A stretch of DNA of 64,000 nucleotides, from contig CANGYQ010000009.1 in NCBI GenBank assembly GCA_947458745.1, forward strand, positions 62,001 to 126,000, in the 5' to 3' direction. Within the stretch, counting starts at the first letter, position 1. Each line of letters begins with the position of its first letter. Under the pieces are notes generated by a model. The model saw nothing but the letters and a program-made list of their open reading frames with translations, was not told the DNA's origin and made no database searches. The translations under genes were made by a program, and so were the position numbers. Of this stretch, positions 44,439 to 53,591 are shown piece after piece. Source of the DNA: Bryobacteraceae bacterium (lineage in GTDB: Bacteria; Acidobacteriota; Terriglobia; Bryobacterales; Bryobacteraceae).

Positions 44439-44867
44439 TTACTTGATGCGGGAAACGAAGCCACTGTAGACATCGGGCCCCTGGGCATTCATCCAATCGA
44501 TGTAGAGCTTGGCGACATGCTCCAGGTTGCGCAAAGCCGACGGATCCTTGTAGGTCTCGCGCAGTTGGGGCACCATTTTGTGGACCCGCACCCACACCAG
44601 CACCAGCTCGCGGTTCGACTGAAAGAACAGCTCTGCGTTCAACACACCGCTGGTGACAAAGCTGGCCACCATGTCCCAATAAGAGACTACCTGCCGGTAG
44701 AAGGCATTCTCCGGGCTGCCCGGGGGGCAGATCCGCAACATGTCTTCCATGCTCTCAAAGCGGGCATTTTTCACAAACCAGTCACGGGCCGCCCGCATTT
44801 TCTCTTCCCGCCGCAAGTCGTAAAGGCGGAGAAGGAGGTTTGCATCATCGTAGGTCGCAATTGCCAT
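44439..44867 (-). CDS. Hypothetical helical protein
   Basis: Protein of 142 residues, nearly all helical (DDANLLLRLYDLRREEKMRA, AFYRQVVSYWDMVASFVTSG, LVLVWVRVHKMVPQLRETYK). No signal peptide, membrane segment or known motif. The pattern recalls DUF4760-like proteins but the match is weak. It is divergent from dprA and precedes the DUF2007-like gene by 18 bases; together they may form a two-gene transcript. Confidence 0.65.
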   Translation of the reverse strand: MAIATYDDANLLLRLYDLRREEKMRAARDWFVKNARFESMEDMLRICPPGSPENAFYRQVVSYWDMVASFVTSGVLNAELFFQSNRELVLVWVRVHKMVPQLRETYKDPSALRNLEHVAKLYIDWMNAQGPDVYSGFVSRIK

Positions 44868-44952
44868 GTCCTTTGAGGGTACAGTGCCGCCGCACCCTGG
44901 ATCAAATACTCCGGACCACGAGATTTTCTTGAGAGAACCGCCCCGGAGTGCC

Positions 44953-44958
44953 TACTCT
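44953..44958 (+). promoter_or_regulatory. -10-like element before dprA
   Basis: TACTCT six bases before ATG 44965. A weak element, listed because its position fits the leaderless pattern. Confidence 0.3.
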
Positions 44959-44964
44959 CTCTTC

Positions 44965-46146
44965 ATGGCTTCTGCGAGCCCGGCCTTGACGCGCGAAGAA
45001 GAGCTCTATTGGATCGCGCTCCATCTGTCTCCCGGCCTGGGCCCGCGCAAGGCTCAACAACTGCTGGCGCAGTTCCGCACGCCGCAAGCCATCTTCCGGG
45101 CCTCGCGAACTGAACTGGAACACTGGGGGCTCTCGGGCAGCGTCGCGCAGACCATCTCCAGTGGTTGCGGCTTTGAGGATGCGGCCATTCAGCAGCAACG
45201 GATGTTGGACGCCGGGGCACGGCTGGTGACGTTCGGGTCAGCCGATTATCCGGCCCGGCTGCGCGACATCTTTGACCCTCCGGTGGCCTTGTTCCTGCGT
45301 GGCCAGGTAGCATTGCTCAATTCAGTTTGCGTCGCCATGGTGGGCACCAGAAGAGCCAGCAGCTACGGATTGGCCGCCTCGGAGCGGCTCTCACGGGAGC
45401 TGGCTGAAGCCGGGCTCACCGTCGTCAGCGGCATGGCGCGGGGCATCGATACACAGGCCCACCAGGCGGCGCTGGATGCGCAAGGCCACACCATCGCCGT
45501 GTTCGGTTGCGGCGTCGATGTTATCTATCCGGCCGAGAACCGGCGGCTCGCCGAGCAGATTGCCGCGCGCGGTCTGCTGGTGAGCGAGTTCGCCATGGGT
45601 TCGCCCGGTTACCCGCAGAACTTCCCCATCCGCAACCGCATCGTCAGCGGCATCAGCGCCGGAGTGATTGTGGTGGAGGGCGCGCAGTATTCCGGGTCGG
45701 CCATCACCGCCAAACTCGCCTCCGATCAAGGCCGCGAAGTCTTCGCGGTGCCGGGCAACATTACCTCCAAGATGAGCTGGGCACCGAATCTGCTCATCAA
45801 GCAGGGGGCTAAGCTGGTGCAGGAATGGAACGATGTGGTGGCGGAATTGTCCAGCGAAGACCGCCGCCGCTTGGCCAGCCGCCAGCGTCAGCAATTGCTG
45901 GTGCTGGACCCGGCGCAACCATCTGGCACCATGCCAGTTGAGAGCCCGCCCTTGCCCACCGGCCCACTGCAACAGCAACTGTTGGGAAAACTGGAATTTG
46001 ACAAAGCGGCGCATCTCGATCATCTAATGGAAGTGCTGGAAGGCACATCCTCCTCCGAGGTGATTGCGACGCTGTTTGAGCTGGAGCTTCTCGGAATGGT
46101 AAGGCAGCTTCCGGGCAGAAACTTCATTAAAGTCTGGGTAGACTAG
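44965..46146 (+). CDS. dprA: DNA processing protein, RecA loader for transformation
   Basis: DprA/Smf of 393 residues, binding incoming single-stranded DNA and loading RecA. The Rossmann core is complete: VAMVGTRRASSYG, SGMARGIDTQAHQAAL, AVFGCGVDVIYPAENRRL, SEFAMGSPGYPQNFPIRNRI and the ssDNA-binding VVEGAQYSGSAITAKLASDQ. An N-terminal helix-hairpin-helix-like segment (LSPGLGPRKAQQLLAQF) and a C-terminal winged helix (about residues 320-393) flank it. Start at ATG 44965, as residues before it do not resemble the family. dprA next to topA is a widespread order. Confidence 0.96.
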   Translation: MASASPALTREEELYWIALHLSPGLGPRKAQQLLAQFRTPQAIFRASRTELEHWGLSGSVAQTISSGCGFEDAAIQQQRMLDAGARLVTFGSADYPARLRDIFDPPVALFLRGQVALLNSVCVAMVGTRRASSYGLAASERLSRELAEAGLTVVSGMARGIDTQAHQAALDAQGHTIAVFGCGVDVIYPAENRRLAEQIAARGLLVSEFAMGSPGYPQNFPIRNRIVSGISAGVIVVEGAQYSGSAITAKLASDQGREVFAVPGNITSKMSWAPNLLIKQGAKLVQEWNDVVAELSSEDRRRLASRQRQQLLVLDPAQPSGTMPVESPPLPTGPLQQQLLGKLEFDKAAHLDHLMEVLEGTSSSEVIATLFELELLGMVRQLPGRNFIKVWVD

Positions 46147-46267
46147 AAAAACTCATGTCGGTTCCGTTCTTATTGGTCCGCCGCCTCTCCCCTGTGGAAG
46201 GCGCTTCGGTGCGAAGTCAGATTCACGCCGGGACGCGTTCGCGTTCCCGCGGCGGGAGACGCTAGCC

Positions 46268-48919
46268 ATGGCTGGAAAATCACTAGTCATTGTTGAGTCG
46301 CCGACCAAAGCCAAAACGATCACCAAGTTTCTTGGGCCGGACTTCATCGTCCGGGCGTCCAATGGCCACGTCCGGGATCTGCCGGAGAGTGCCTCCGACA
46401 TTCCCGCCAAGTATAAGAAGGAATCCTGGTCCCGGCTGGGCGTCAATGTCGATAGCGACTTTGAGCCCATCTACGTCGTTCTCAAAAACAAGCGCGAGCA
46501 CATGAAGGATCTTCAGGACGACCTGAAGAAGGCCTCCACCCTGTACCTGGCGACTGACGAAGACCGCGAGGGTGAGTCGATCAGCTGGCACCTGCATGAA
46601 GTATTGAAGCCGAAGATTCCGGTGAAGCGCCTGGTGTTCCACGAAATCACCAAAGAGGCAATCCAGCAGGCACTGGCCAAGCCGCGGGAGATTGATTTCG
46701 ATCTGGTCCGCGCCCAGGAAACGCGCCGCATCGTCGACCGGCTGTTCGGTTACGAAGTCAGCCCGCTGCTGTGGAAGAAGATGGCCCCGGGCTTAAGCGC
46801 GGGCCGCGTCCAGAGCGTAGCGGTCCGGCTGCTGGTGGAGCGCGAACGCGCCCGCATCCGGTTCCGATCCGGTAAGTTTTGGGGTTTGAAGGCACGGCTG
46901 AACAAGCCGGGTGCTCAACCGGCCTTTGACGCGGAACTGGTCCAGTTGGGTGGCAAGCGCGTCGCCACCGGTCGTGACTTTGACCCCGACACGGGCCTGT
47001 TGCAGGACGCCGGTGCCGTGTTGCTGTTGGGGCAGACGGACGCCGAACGGGTAGCCAAGCTATTGGTGGACGGCCCGGTGATTGTCAAGAGCGTCGAAGA
47101 AAAGCCCTTCGTGCAGAAGCCGGCGGCGCCGTTTGTCACCAGCAGCATGCAGATTGAGGCCAATTCGAAGCTGCGTTACTCCGCCCGGCGGACGATGCAG
47201 GTGGCCCAACAGCTCTACGAGAACGGTTTCATCACTTACATGCGTACCGATTCGACGACGCTGTCGGATGAAGCGATCCGCGCCGCACGCGGGTTGATCA
47301 AGCGTGAGTATGGTGACGCCTACCTCCCGGCAGCACCGCGCCTCTATGAAACCAAGGTCAAGAACGCGCAGGAAGCACACGAAGCCATCCGTCCGGCCGG
47401 CGACAAGTTCGCCACGCCGGATACGGTGCGCGCCAAACTGGGTGACGAATCCTTCCGCTTGTACGACCTGATCTACAAGCGCACCGTGGCCTGCCAGATG
47501 TCCGATGCCCGCGGAACGTTCACCAACGTTGCCGTGGAAGCGGGTGACGCGGTGCTGCGGGCCAGTGGCAAGACCATCGCGTTCCCGGGCTTTCTCAAAG
47601 CCTACGTCGAAGATTCCGGCGATGACGACGCCGGTTCCGAGCAGGAGCGCATCCTGCCGCCGATGGCTTCAGGCGACGGCCTGAAGTGCGAGAAGGCCGA
47701 ACCCTCCGAGAAGCAGACGCAGCCCCCGGCCCGCTTTACCGAAGGTTCGCTGATCAAGGAACTGGAACGGCTGGGTATTGGCCGCCCCAGCACGTGGGCC
47801 TCAATTGTGGACGTCGTGCTCAACCGCTCCTATGCCTTCAAGAAGGGCAGCGCGCTGGTGCCCACCTGGACGGCGATGGGCGTGGTGAATCTGCTGGAAG
47901 GCAGTTTTGCCAACTACCTCGATTACACCTATACGGCCCGGCTGGAAGATGATCTGGATGCGATCTCGCGCGGTGAATCCGACAGCCCGGATTATCTGCG
48001 CAAGTTCTATTTCGGCACCGACGGCCACGGCTTGCGCATGCTGCTGGAGCAAGGCGAGCGCGACATCGATCCGCGCGTCATCAATGGCATGTCGCTGCGG
48101 CCGGAAGCCGAGGGTAAGCTGGAGATCCGCATCGGCCGCTACGGCCCGTTTGTCTCCGATGGCGAACGTCGTGGCAGCGTGCCGGAAGATCTGCCGCCGG
48201 ATGAATTGACTGCCGCCAAGGCGCTGGACCTGCTGGATAACTCTTCCAAGGAGCCGGAGTCGGTGGGTCTTCACCCCCAAACCGGTGAACCGGTCTACCT
48301 GAAAGTGGGCCGCTTTGGGCCGTACGTCCAGTTGGGTGACGCCCGTGAGGGCAATAAGCCCAAGATGGCGTCGCTAGTCCCGGGCACAGACCTCCAATCG
48401 GTCGACCTGGATCATGCGGTGCGTCTGCTGGCTCTGCCGCGGGTGGTGGGGACTTTCCCGGATAACAGCGAACCGATCAAGGCCTCGAACGGGCGGTTTG
48501 GGCCCTACATCCAGGCTGGCACGGAAACTCGTTCCCTGCCCTCCGGCATTTCGCCGCTCGATGTCACGCTAGATCAGGCCATCGACATCCTCCGGCAGCC
48601 GCGACGCCGGGCAGGTGCACCGGCCCGGCAAACATCGCTGAAGGATTTCGGGGTGAACCCGGCCTCGGGCAAAGCGGTGAAGCTGCTCAGCGGCCGCTAC
48701 GGCCCCTACGTGACCGATGGCGAAGTCAACGCCACGGTGGTGCGCGGGCAGGATCCGATGCAGTTGACGCCGGAGCAGGCCTACGAACTGCTGGCGGCTC
48801 GTGCGGCAGCCATTGCCGAAAACGGTGGTCCAGCACCCAAGGGGGCCAAGCGCGGCGGGCCAAAGAAAGCCACCGAGAAGTCCGCCGCCAAGAAGACGCG
48901 CAAGACCGTCTCCGCCTGA
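46268..48919 (+). CDS. topA: DNA topoisomerase I (type IA), without zinc fingers
   Basis: Relaxes negative supercoils. 883 residues. The Toprim domain has E10 (IVESPTKAKT) and D97/D99 in TDEDREGE; the RVQSVAVRLL segment and the nucleophile Y324 (FITYMRTDS) are intact. The C terminus has four or five repeats of the RIGRYGPFVSDGE / VGRFGPYVQLG type (TOP_C repeats, from about residue 620) and ends in a lysine/alanine-rich tail (KKATEKSAAKKTRK). The C4 zinc fingers of E. coli-type enzymes are absent; three of these are encoded by the next gene instead. It lies 121 bases after dprA. Confidence 0.97.
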   Translation: MAGKSLVIVESPTKAKTITKFLGPDFIVRASNGHVRDLPESASDIPAKYKKESWSRLGVNVDSDFEPIYVVLKNKREHMKDLQDDLKKASTLYLATDEDREGESISWHLHEVLKPKIPVKRLVFHEITKEAIQQALAKPREIDFDLVRAQETRRIVDRLFGYEVSPLLWKKMAPGLSAGRVQSVAVRLLVERERARIRFRSGKFWGLKARLNKPGAQPAFDAELVQLGGKRVATGRDFDPDTGLLQDAGAVLLLGQTDAERVAKLLVDGPVIVKSVEEKPFVQKPAAPFVTSSMQIEANSKLRYSARRTMQVAQQLYENGFITYMRTDSTTLSDEAIRAARGLIKREYGDAYLPAAPRLYETKVKNAQEAHEAIRPAGDKFATPDTVRAKLGDESFRLYDLIYKRTVACQMSDARGTFTNVAVEAGDAVLRASGKTIAFPGFLKAYVEDSGDDDAGSEQERILPPMASGDGLKCEKAEPSEKQTQPPARFTEGSLIKELERLGIGRPSTWASIVDVVLNRSYAFKKGSALVPTWTAMGVVNLLEGSFANYLDYTYTARLEDDLDAISRGESDSPDYLRKFYFGTDGHGLRMLLEQGERDIDPRVINGMSLRPEAEGKLEIRIGRYGPFVSDGERRGSVPEDLPPDELTAAKALDLLDNSSKEPESVGLHPQTGEPVYLKVGRFGPYVQLGDAREGNKPKMASLVPGTDLQSVDLDHAVRLLALPRVVGTFPDNSEPIKASNGRFGPYIQAGTETRSLPSGISPLDVTLDQAIDILRQPRRRAGAPARQTSLKDFGVNPASGKAVKLLSGRYGPYVTDGEVNATVVRGQDPMQLTPEQAYELLAARAAAIAENGGPAPKGAKRGGPKKATEKSAAKKTRKTVSA

Positions 48920-48962
48920 CGGACACCGGCCACGTCAACCCCCAGAGCATCGGCAACAGCCG

Positions 48963-48983
48963 GGGCGAATCTCAACTTCGCCC
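48963..48983 (+). other. Hairpin between topA and the zinc-finger gene
   Basis: GGGCGAA, seven-base loop, TTCGCCC, in the 108-base gap. No T-run follows; it may be an RNA-stability or attenuating hairpin rather than a terminator. Confidence 0.35.
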
Positions 48984-49027
48984 TGGTTGATTCGTGACCC
49001 CCCAGCGTTTCCCTTCGGCTAGCCCTG

Positions 49028-50002
49028 ATGAGCGCCATCCTCATTCTCGAAACCCGGAAGCGGTTGAAGCCCAGCCAAAAGGCGGTGGGTTCAGAGATCT
49101 CAGTGCTGGCCTTGCCCGGAGAGGCCGGGGACTATCTCCCACCGGCAACGGAGTTCTACTCGGATTATTTTGAACCCGACCGGCGGCCGGCAGCGGTCAA
49201 CAGCGTGCAGTCGCAGCTCCGGGCGCTCACCCGGGAGGCGTCTTTGGTCTATCTGGCGTTCCCAGCTGGTGGCGCGGGAGAGGCACTGGCGGCCGTGGTC
49301 CAGAAACTGATCCGCAGCGGACGGCCGCGAAACAACCGGCCGGCGCAGATCCTACGGGTAGCGCTGGAAGCTGGTGCTATCGCCACGCCGGCCCTGCTGG
49401 CCGCAGCCGCACTGGTGGATCTGGGTTTGGCCCGCGCCCACCAAACCGGGCGCGTGCTGGAGGCGATGTTGCAGGAACGCTCACGCAGCCTGGATGCCAC
49501 CGCTTTCAGCCACTACCGCCGGTTGGCGATGGAGGCCAGCGCCCGGGTAGCGGCGGGTCGGGCCGATGCCCGCAGCGTCATCCGTGACTTCAGCGATCAG
49601 TTAGGCGACGCGGTGGTGACGCCGTTGTCCACCGCCGGCGCGGCTGGCGCAGCGGTCTGTCCCCGCTGCGGCAAGCCGCTGGTGGCCCGCCAAGGCACGC
49701 AGAGTTCCTTTACGGGCTGCGCCGGGTATCCGAGTTGCAGCTTTGTCCTGGAGGCCGCCACCGGCGTCCACTGCCCACAATGCCTCCGCGGCCAATTGGT
49801 GGAGCGGCGTGGTGAGCAGGACCGCTTGTTCTACGGTTGTACCCGGTTTCCCGGCTGCCGCTTTACGTCCACCCGCAAACCCGTCACCGGCCCGTGTCCC
49901 GCGTGCGGCAATGCCTATCTGGTGGAACGCACGCTAAAGTCCGGCGCCCGCATCGAATGTCCCCGGAAAGACTGTGGCTTCCGCCGCCTGCCCGGCAGCT
50001 AA
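49028..50002 (+). CDS. Degenerate topoisomerase IA N-domain fused to three C4 zinc fingers
   Basis: Protein of 324 residues. The C-terminal third has three complete topoisomerase-type C4 zinc fingers: C211/C214/C231/C237, C249/C252/C271/C277 and C290/C293/C311/C316. Residues 1-150 can be lined up with the first 170 of TopA: ILILETRKRLK with IVIVESPTKAK-like start, LVYLAFPAGGAGEALAAVVQ with TLYLATDEDREGESISWHLH, and DLGLARAHQTGRVLEAML with DFDLVRAQETRRIVDRLF. The DxD metal site is replaced by FPAGGAG and no tyrosine domain follows, so it cannot cleave DNA. It probably supplies DNA- or RNA-polymerase-binding fingers to TopA in trans. Confidence 0.85.
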   Translation: MSAILILETRKRLKPSQKAVGSEISVLALPGEAGDYLPPATEFYSDYFEPDRRPAAVNSVQSQLRALTREASLVYLAFPAGGAGEALAAVVQKLIRSGRPRNNRPAQILRVALEAGAIATPALLAAAALVDLGLARAHQTGRVLEAMLQERSRSLDATAFSHYRRLAMEASARVAAGRADARSVIRDFSDQLGDAVVTPLSTAGAAGAAVCPRCGKPLVARQGTQSSFTGCAGYPSCSFVLEAATGVHCPQCLRGQLVERRGEQDRLFYGCTRFPGCRFTSTRKPVTGPCPACGNAYLVERTLKSGARIECPRKDCGFRRLPGS

Positions 50003-50048
50003 ATCAACTCCGTAATCCGTCGCCCCAGCCGGGTATCGGACGCCTCAA

Positions 50049-50057
50049 TGCTAGACT
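50049..50057 (+). promoter_or_regulatory. Extended -10 promoter of the lpdA operon
   Basis: TGCTAGACT, eight bases before ATG 50066, implying a leaderless message. Confidence 0.5.
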
Positions 50058-50065
50058 GAAATTTT

Positions 50066-51460
50066 ATGGCATACGACGTAGTTGTCATTGGTAGCGGGCC
50101 CGGCGGATATTCCGCCGCTATTCGCGCTGGACAGTTCGGCTTGAAGACGGCGGTGATCGAAAAGGATCCCAAATTGGGCGGCTGCTGCCTGCATGTGGGC
50201 TGCGTACCCACCAAGGCGCTGCTGCACTCAGCGGGCATCTGGGAATACTTCCTGCACTCAGAAAAGGAAGGCATTTCCTGCCAGAATCCGACGCTGGATT
50301 ACCCGTTTGTGGTGCAACGCAAACAGGGCATCGTGGACAAACACGCCAAGGGCGTCGAGTTCCTGATGAAGAAGAACAAGGTGGACGTCATCAAGGGCTA
50401 CGGCGTCATCGAAGCACCCGGCCGCATCAAGGTCACCTCCGCGTCCGGCGACCAGATCGTCGAGGCCAAAAACATCATCGTCGCCACCGGTTCGGAAGCG
50501 CGCATGCTGCCCGGCCTGACGCCTGATCCGGAAAAGATTCTCACCAACATCGAGATCCTGAACCTGCAGAAGGTGCCCAAGACCATCGCCATCATTGGCG
50601 CGGGTGCAGTAGGCGTCGAGTTTGCGTCCATTTTCCGCCGCTTCGGCTCCGAAGTGCTGGTAATGGAAATGTTGCCGCGACTGGTGCCGGTGGAGGACGA
50701 AGAAGTCTCCAAGGAACTGGAGCGCCACTTCAAGAAGATCGGCATCCGCGTCGAAACCGGCGCCAAGGCCGATTCCATTGAACGTACCGAGAACGGCGTG
50801 AAGTTCCGCGTCACGCTGGCCTCCGGCAAGGTGGAAGAACTTGAGTACGAGAAGCTGCTGATTGCCGTCGGCCGCAAGCCCAACACCGACAAGGTGGGTC
50901 TTGAGGCGGTGGGCGTCGAACTCGACCGCGGCTTCATCAAAGTAAACGGCATGCAGCAGACCAACGTCCCCGGCATCTACGCCATTGGTGACGTGGTGGC
51001 CGGTACGCCGCAGTTGGCGCACGTCGCCACCGCCGAAGGGATGATTGCCGTGGCGCACATCGCCGGCAAGCCCGCTCACCCGATCAACCGCAACCGCATC
51101 CCAGGCGCCACCTATACCGATCCCGGCATCGGCAGCGTCGGCCTCACCGAGGCGCAGGCCAAGGCGCAGGGCTTTGACGTCAAGGTGGGCAAGTTCCCGT
51201 TTGCCGCCAACAGCAAGGCCTCAATTGTCGGCCACCACGAGGGCTTCGTGAAGATTGTTGCCGACGCCAAGTTTGGCGAGATTCTCGGGGTCCACATCAT
51301 TGGCCACCACGGCTATGAACTGATTGCCGAAGCGGTGACCGCGATGGAAGCGGAAGCCACGGTGGAATCGATGATGGCCACCATCCACGCCCACCCGACG
51401 CAGTATGAAGCGTTGGGCGAAGCGTTCAATGCCGTCTACGGATTGGCCATTAACGCCTAA
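50066..51460 (+). CDS. lpdA: Dihydrolipoamide dehydrogenase (E3)
   Basis: FAD disulfide oxidoreductase of 464 residues that reoxidises lipoyl groups of 2-oxoacid dehydrogenases and passes electrons to NAD+. FAD motif VVIGSGPGGYSAAIRAGQFG; redox pair C41/C46 in CCLHVGCVPTK; NAD motif IIGAGAVGVEFASIF; active-site pair H443/E448 in HAHPTQYEALGEAF. First of three tightly linked genes with lipB and the E2 acyltransferase. A methionine-rich Shine-Dalgarno is not seen; the start is only eight bases from the -10. Confidence 0.97.
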   Translation: MAYDVVVIGSGPGGYSAAIRAGQFGLKTAVIEKDPKLGGCCLHVGCVPTKALLHSAGIWEYFLHSEKEGISCQNPTLDYPFVVQRKQGIVDKHAKGVEFLMKKNKVDVIKGYGVIEAPGRIKVTSASGDQIVEAKNIIVATGSEARMLPGLTPDPEKILTNIEILNLQKVPKTIAIIGAGAVGVEFASIFRRFGSEVLVMEMLPRLVPVEDEEVSKELERHFKKIGIRVETGAKADSIERTENGVKFRVTLASGKVEELEYEKLLIAVGRKPNTDKVGLEAVGVELDRGFIKVNGMQQTNVPGIYAIGDVVAGTPQLAHVATAEGMIAVAHIAGKPAHPINRNRIPGATYTDPGIGSVGLTEAQAKAQGFDVKVGKFPFAANSKASIVGHHEGFVKIVADAKFGEILGVHIIGHHGYELIAEAVTAMEAEATVESMMATIHAHPTQYEALGEAFNAVYGLAINA

Positions 51461-51467
51461 AAGTACG

Positions 51468-52175
51468 ATGCGTTCTTTTGAAGTTCACGATCTCGGCCGG
51501 ATGAACTGGGCTGCCGCCTACCAGCGCCAACACGCGCTTGTCGGTCAGCGCCAGCGCGGTGAGATCGTGGACCAGTTGCTGCTGGTGGAGCACCCGCACG
51601 TGGTGACGCTGGGCCGCAATGCCAAGGAAGAGAACATCCTGGCACCGGCGGCCTTGCTGGCCAGCAAGGGCATTGACCTGGAAGAAACCAATCGCGGCGG
51701 CGACGTTACCTATCACGGGCCCGGCCAGATTGTGGGCTACCCCATTCTGCAGTTGAACGATTGGAAACGCGACGTCCATGCCTACGTCCGCGCGATTGAA
51801 GAAGTGATCATCCGGGCGCTCCGGGAATTCGGCGTGACGGGCGAACGCTCAGCCCTCAATTCCGGTGTCTGGGTGGCGGGTGCGGAAGGCTTGGCCAAGA
51901 TCTGCGCCATCGGCGTGCACATCAGCCGCTGGGTGACCTCGCATGGTTTTGCGCTGAACCATTCCACCGATCTTCGTTATTTTGGCTACATCGTGCCTTG
52001 CGGCCTTCGGGCGCCGGTCACGTCACTGGAACAACACTTGGCGGGCCGGCAGCTGCCGTCGCGCGCGCAGGTGATCGATGCCATTGTGTTTCACTTTGGC
52101 CAAGTATTTGAATTCAACAACCCGGCGGCGGCAAGCTTCGCCGGGAACACCGCACTCTTGGAGACCGCACCATGA
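51468..52175 (+). CDS. lipB: Octanoyl-ACP:protein octanoyltransferase
   Basis: Transfers octanoyl from ACP to lipoyl-domain lysines, the first step of lipoate attachment. 235 residues. The signature RGGDVTYHGPGQIVGYPI is at 77-94, with catalytic K144 (GLAKICAIGVHISRWV) and C178 (YIVPCGL). Start is ATG 51468, seven bases after the lpdA stop; the longer frame reads back into lpdA. Its TGA overlaps the E2 ATG (ATGA). Its place between E3 and E2 puts lipoylation of E2 in the same operon as its partners. No lipA is in the window. Confidence 0.96.
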   Translation: MRSFEVHDLGRMNWAAAYQRQHALVGQRQRGEIVDQLLLVEHPHVVTLGRNAKEENILAPAALLASKGIDLEETNRGGDVTYHGPGQIVGYPILQLNDWKRDVHAYVRAIEEVIIRALREFGVTGERSALNSGVWVAGAEGLAKICAIGVHISRWVTSHGFALNHSTDLRYFGYIVPCGLRAPVTSLEQHLAGRQLPSRAQVIDAIVFHFGQVFEFNNPAAASFAGNTALLETAP

Positions 52176-53506
52176 TCGAAGTAGTCATGCCCCAGATGGG
52201 CGAAAGCATTGTCGAAGGTACGCTGACCCGCTGGCTGAAGAAGCCCGGCGACAAGGTGGAGCGCGACGAGCCGCTCTTTGAAATCTCGACCGACAAGGTC
52301 GATACCGAAATTCCGTCGCCCGCCGCTGGTGTACTGGCCGAAGTGCTGGTGCCGGAAGGCCAGACAGTGGCCATCAAGACGATCGTCGCCCGGATTAGCG
52401 AAGGTGGCGAAGCGGCTGCTCCCGCTCCCGCCGCAGCGGCTCCCGCGCCGCCTCCGCCCGCCCCGGTTCCGGTGGCTCCTGTCGCCCCCGCCCCCGCTCC
52501 TGTGGCTCCCCCGCCCCCGCCGCCTCCGCCCGCTCCCGCCCCGGTGGTAGAGGCCTCGGTACCGGAATCAGAAGATCCCACCGGTCCGCTGTCGCCGCTG
52601 GTGCGCAAGATGGCGCGCGAGTACAACATTGACCTGGCGCAGGTGCGTGGCACCGGCGTTGGTGGCCGCATCACCAAGAACGATGTGGAAGCCTACATGG
52701 CCGCCCAGGGTGCCCGCACCATGGCAGCCCCCGCCGCTGCGCCCGTGGCTGCCCCTGTGGCCGCAGCCAAGGCCCCGGAGCCGGTGGCCCCGATTGCCCG
52801 CAGCGAAGCGCCCAAGGAGCGTCTGGAGCCCATGTCGATGATGCGTCAGCGCATCGCCGAGCACATGGTGAACTCCAAGCGTACCTCCGCCCATGTCACC
52901 ACCGTGCACAAGGTGGACATGACCAAGATCGCCAAGCTGCGTGACCGGTCCAAGGACGACTTCAAGGCCCATTACGGCTTCTCGTTGACCTTCCTGCCGT
53001 TCATCGCCCGTGCCACGGCGGAAGCCCTGCGCACCTTCCCGATCTTGAATTCGTCGATCATCGGGACCAACGTGCAGTATCACGGCGACATCAACATCGG
53101 CATCGCGGTGGCCCTTGACGGCGGCCTGATTGTGCCGGTCATCAAGAACGCCGACGAAAAGAACGTCACCGGCCTGCAGCGCTCCATCGCTGATCTGGCC
53201 GCGCGTGCCCGCTCCAAGCAGTTGAAGCCCGATGAGGTGAACGGCGGTACGTTCTCCATCACCAATTTCGGCAGCTTCGGCAGCCTGTTCGCCACCCCGG
53301 TCATCAACCAGCCGCAGATCGCCATCCTCGGCTGCGGCGCGGTCAACAAAGAAGCTGTGGTGCTGGAAGGCGACGTGATCGCCATCCGGTCCATGATGTA
53401 TCTGGCGCTCACCTTCGACCACCGCCTGGTCGACGGCGCGCTGGCCGACCAGTTCTGCCAGAAGGTGAAGGCAGTGCTCGAAGGCTGGTCCGAGCAGGTT
53501 CTCTAA
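52172..53506 (+). CDS. Dihydrolipoyllysine acyltransferase (E2) of a 2-oxoacid dehydrogenase complex
   Basis: Core E2 enzyme of 444 residues. One lipoyl domain with K42 in EISTDKVDTE, a long alanine/proline linker (about residues 82-135, including a run of eight prolines), an E1/E3-binding domain (SPLVRKMAREYNIDLAQVRG), a second linker and a catalytic domain ending TFDHRLVDGALADQF with H417 and D421. The PQMGESIVEGTL start favours the branched-chain or 2-oxoglutarate type over pyruvate E2, but no E1 gene is present to decide. Overlaps lipB by four bases. A terminator follows. Confidence 0.94.
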   Translation: MIEVVMPQMGESIVEGTLTRWLKKPGDKVERDEPLFEISTDKVDTEIPSPAAGVLAEVLVPEGQTVAIKTIVARISEGGEAAAPAPAAAAPAPPPPAPVPVAPVAPAPAPVAPPPPPPPPAPAPVVEASVPESEDPTGPLSPLVRKMAREYNIDLAQVRGTGVGGRITKNDVEAYMAAQGARTMAAPAAAPVAAPVAAAKAPEPVAPIARSEAPKERLEPMSMMRQRIAEHMVNSKRTSAHVTTVHKVDMTKIAKLRDRSKDDFKAHYGFSLTFLPFIARATAEALRTFPILNSSIIGTNVQYHGDINIGIAVALDGGLIVPVIKNADEKNVTGLQRSIADLAARARSKQLKPDEVNGGTFSITNFGSFGSLFATPVINQPQIAILGCGAVNKEAVVLEGDVIAIRSMMYLALTFDHRLVDGALADQFCQKVKAVLEGWSEQVL

Positions 53507-53531
53507 CCAGACCGGTCGGTTTCTAGTAAAC

Positions 53532-53559
53532 AAGGGCGGGGCTTCGGCTCCGCCCTTTT
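53532..53559 (+). terminator. Intrinsic terminator with UUCG loop
   Basis: AAGGGCGG and CCGCCCTT enclose GGC-TTCG-GCT, with a short T-run after it: an extra-stable tetraloop hairpin closing the lpdA-lipB-E2 operon. Confidence 0.9.
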
Positions 53560-53591
53560 CTGTTGGGCGGTCGATGTGCGAATATGCGTTT

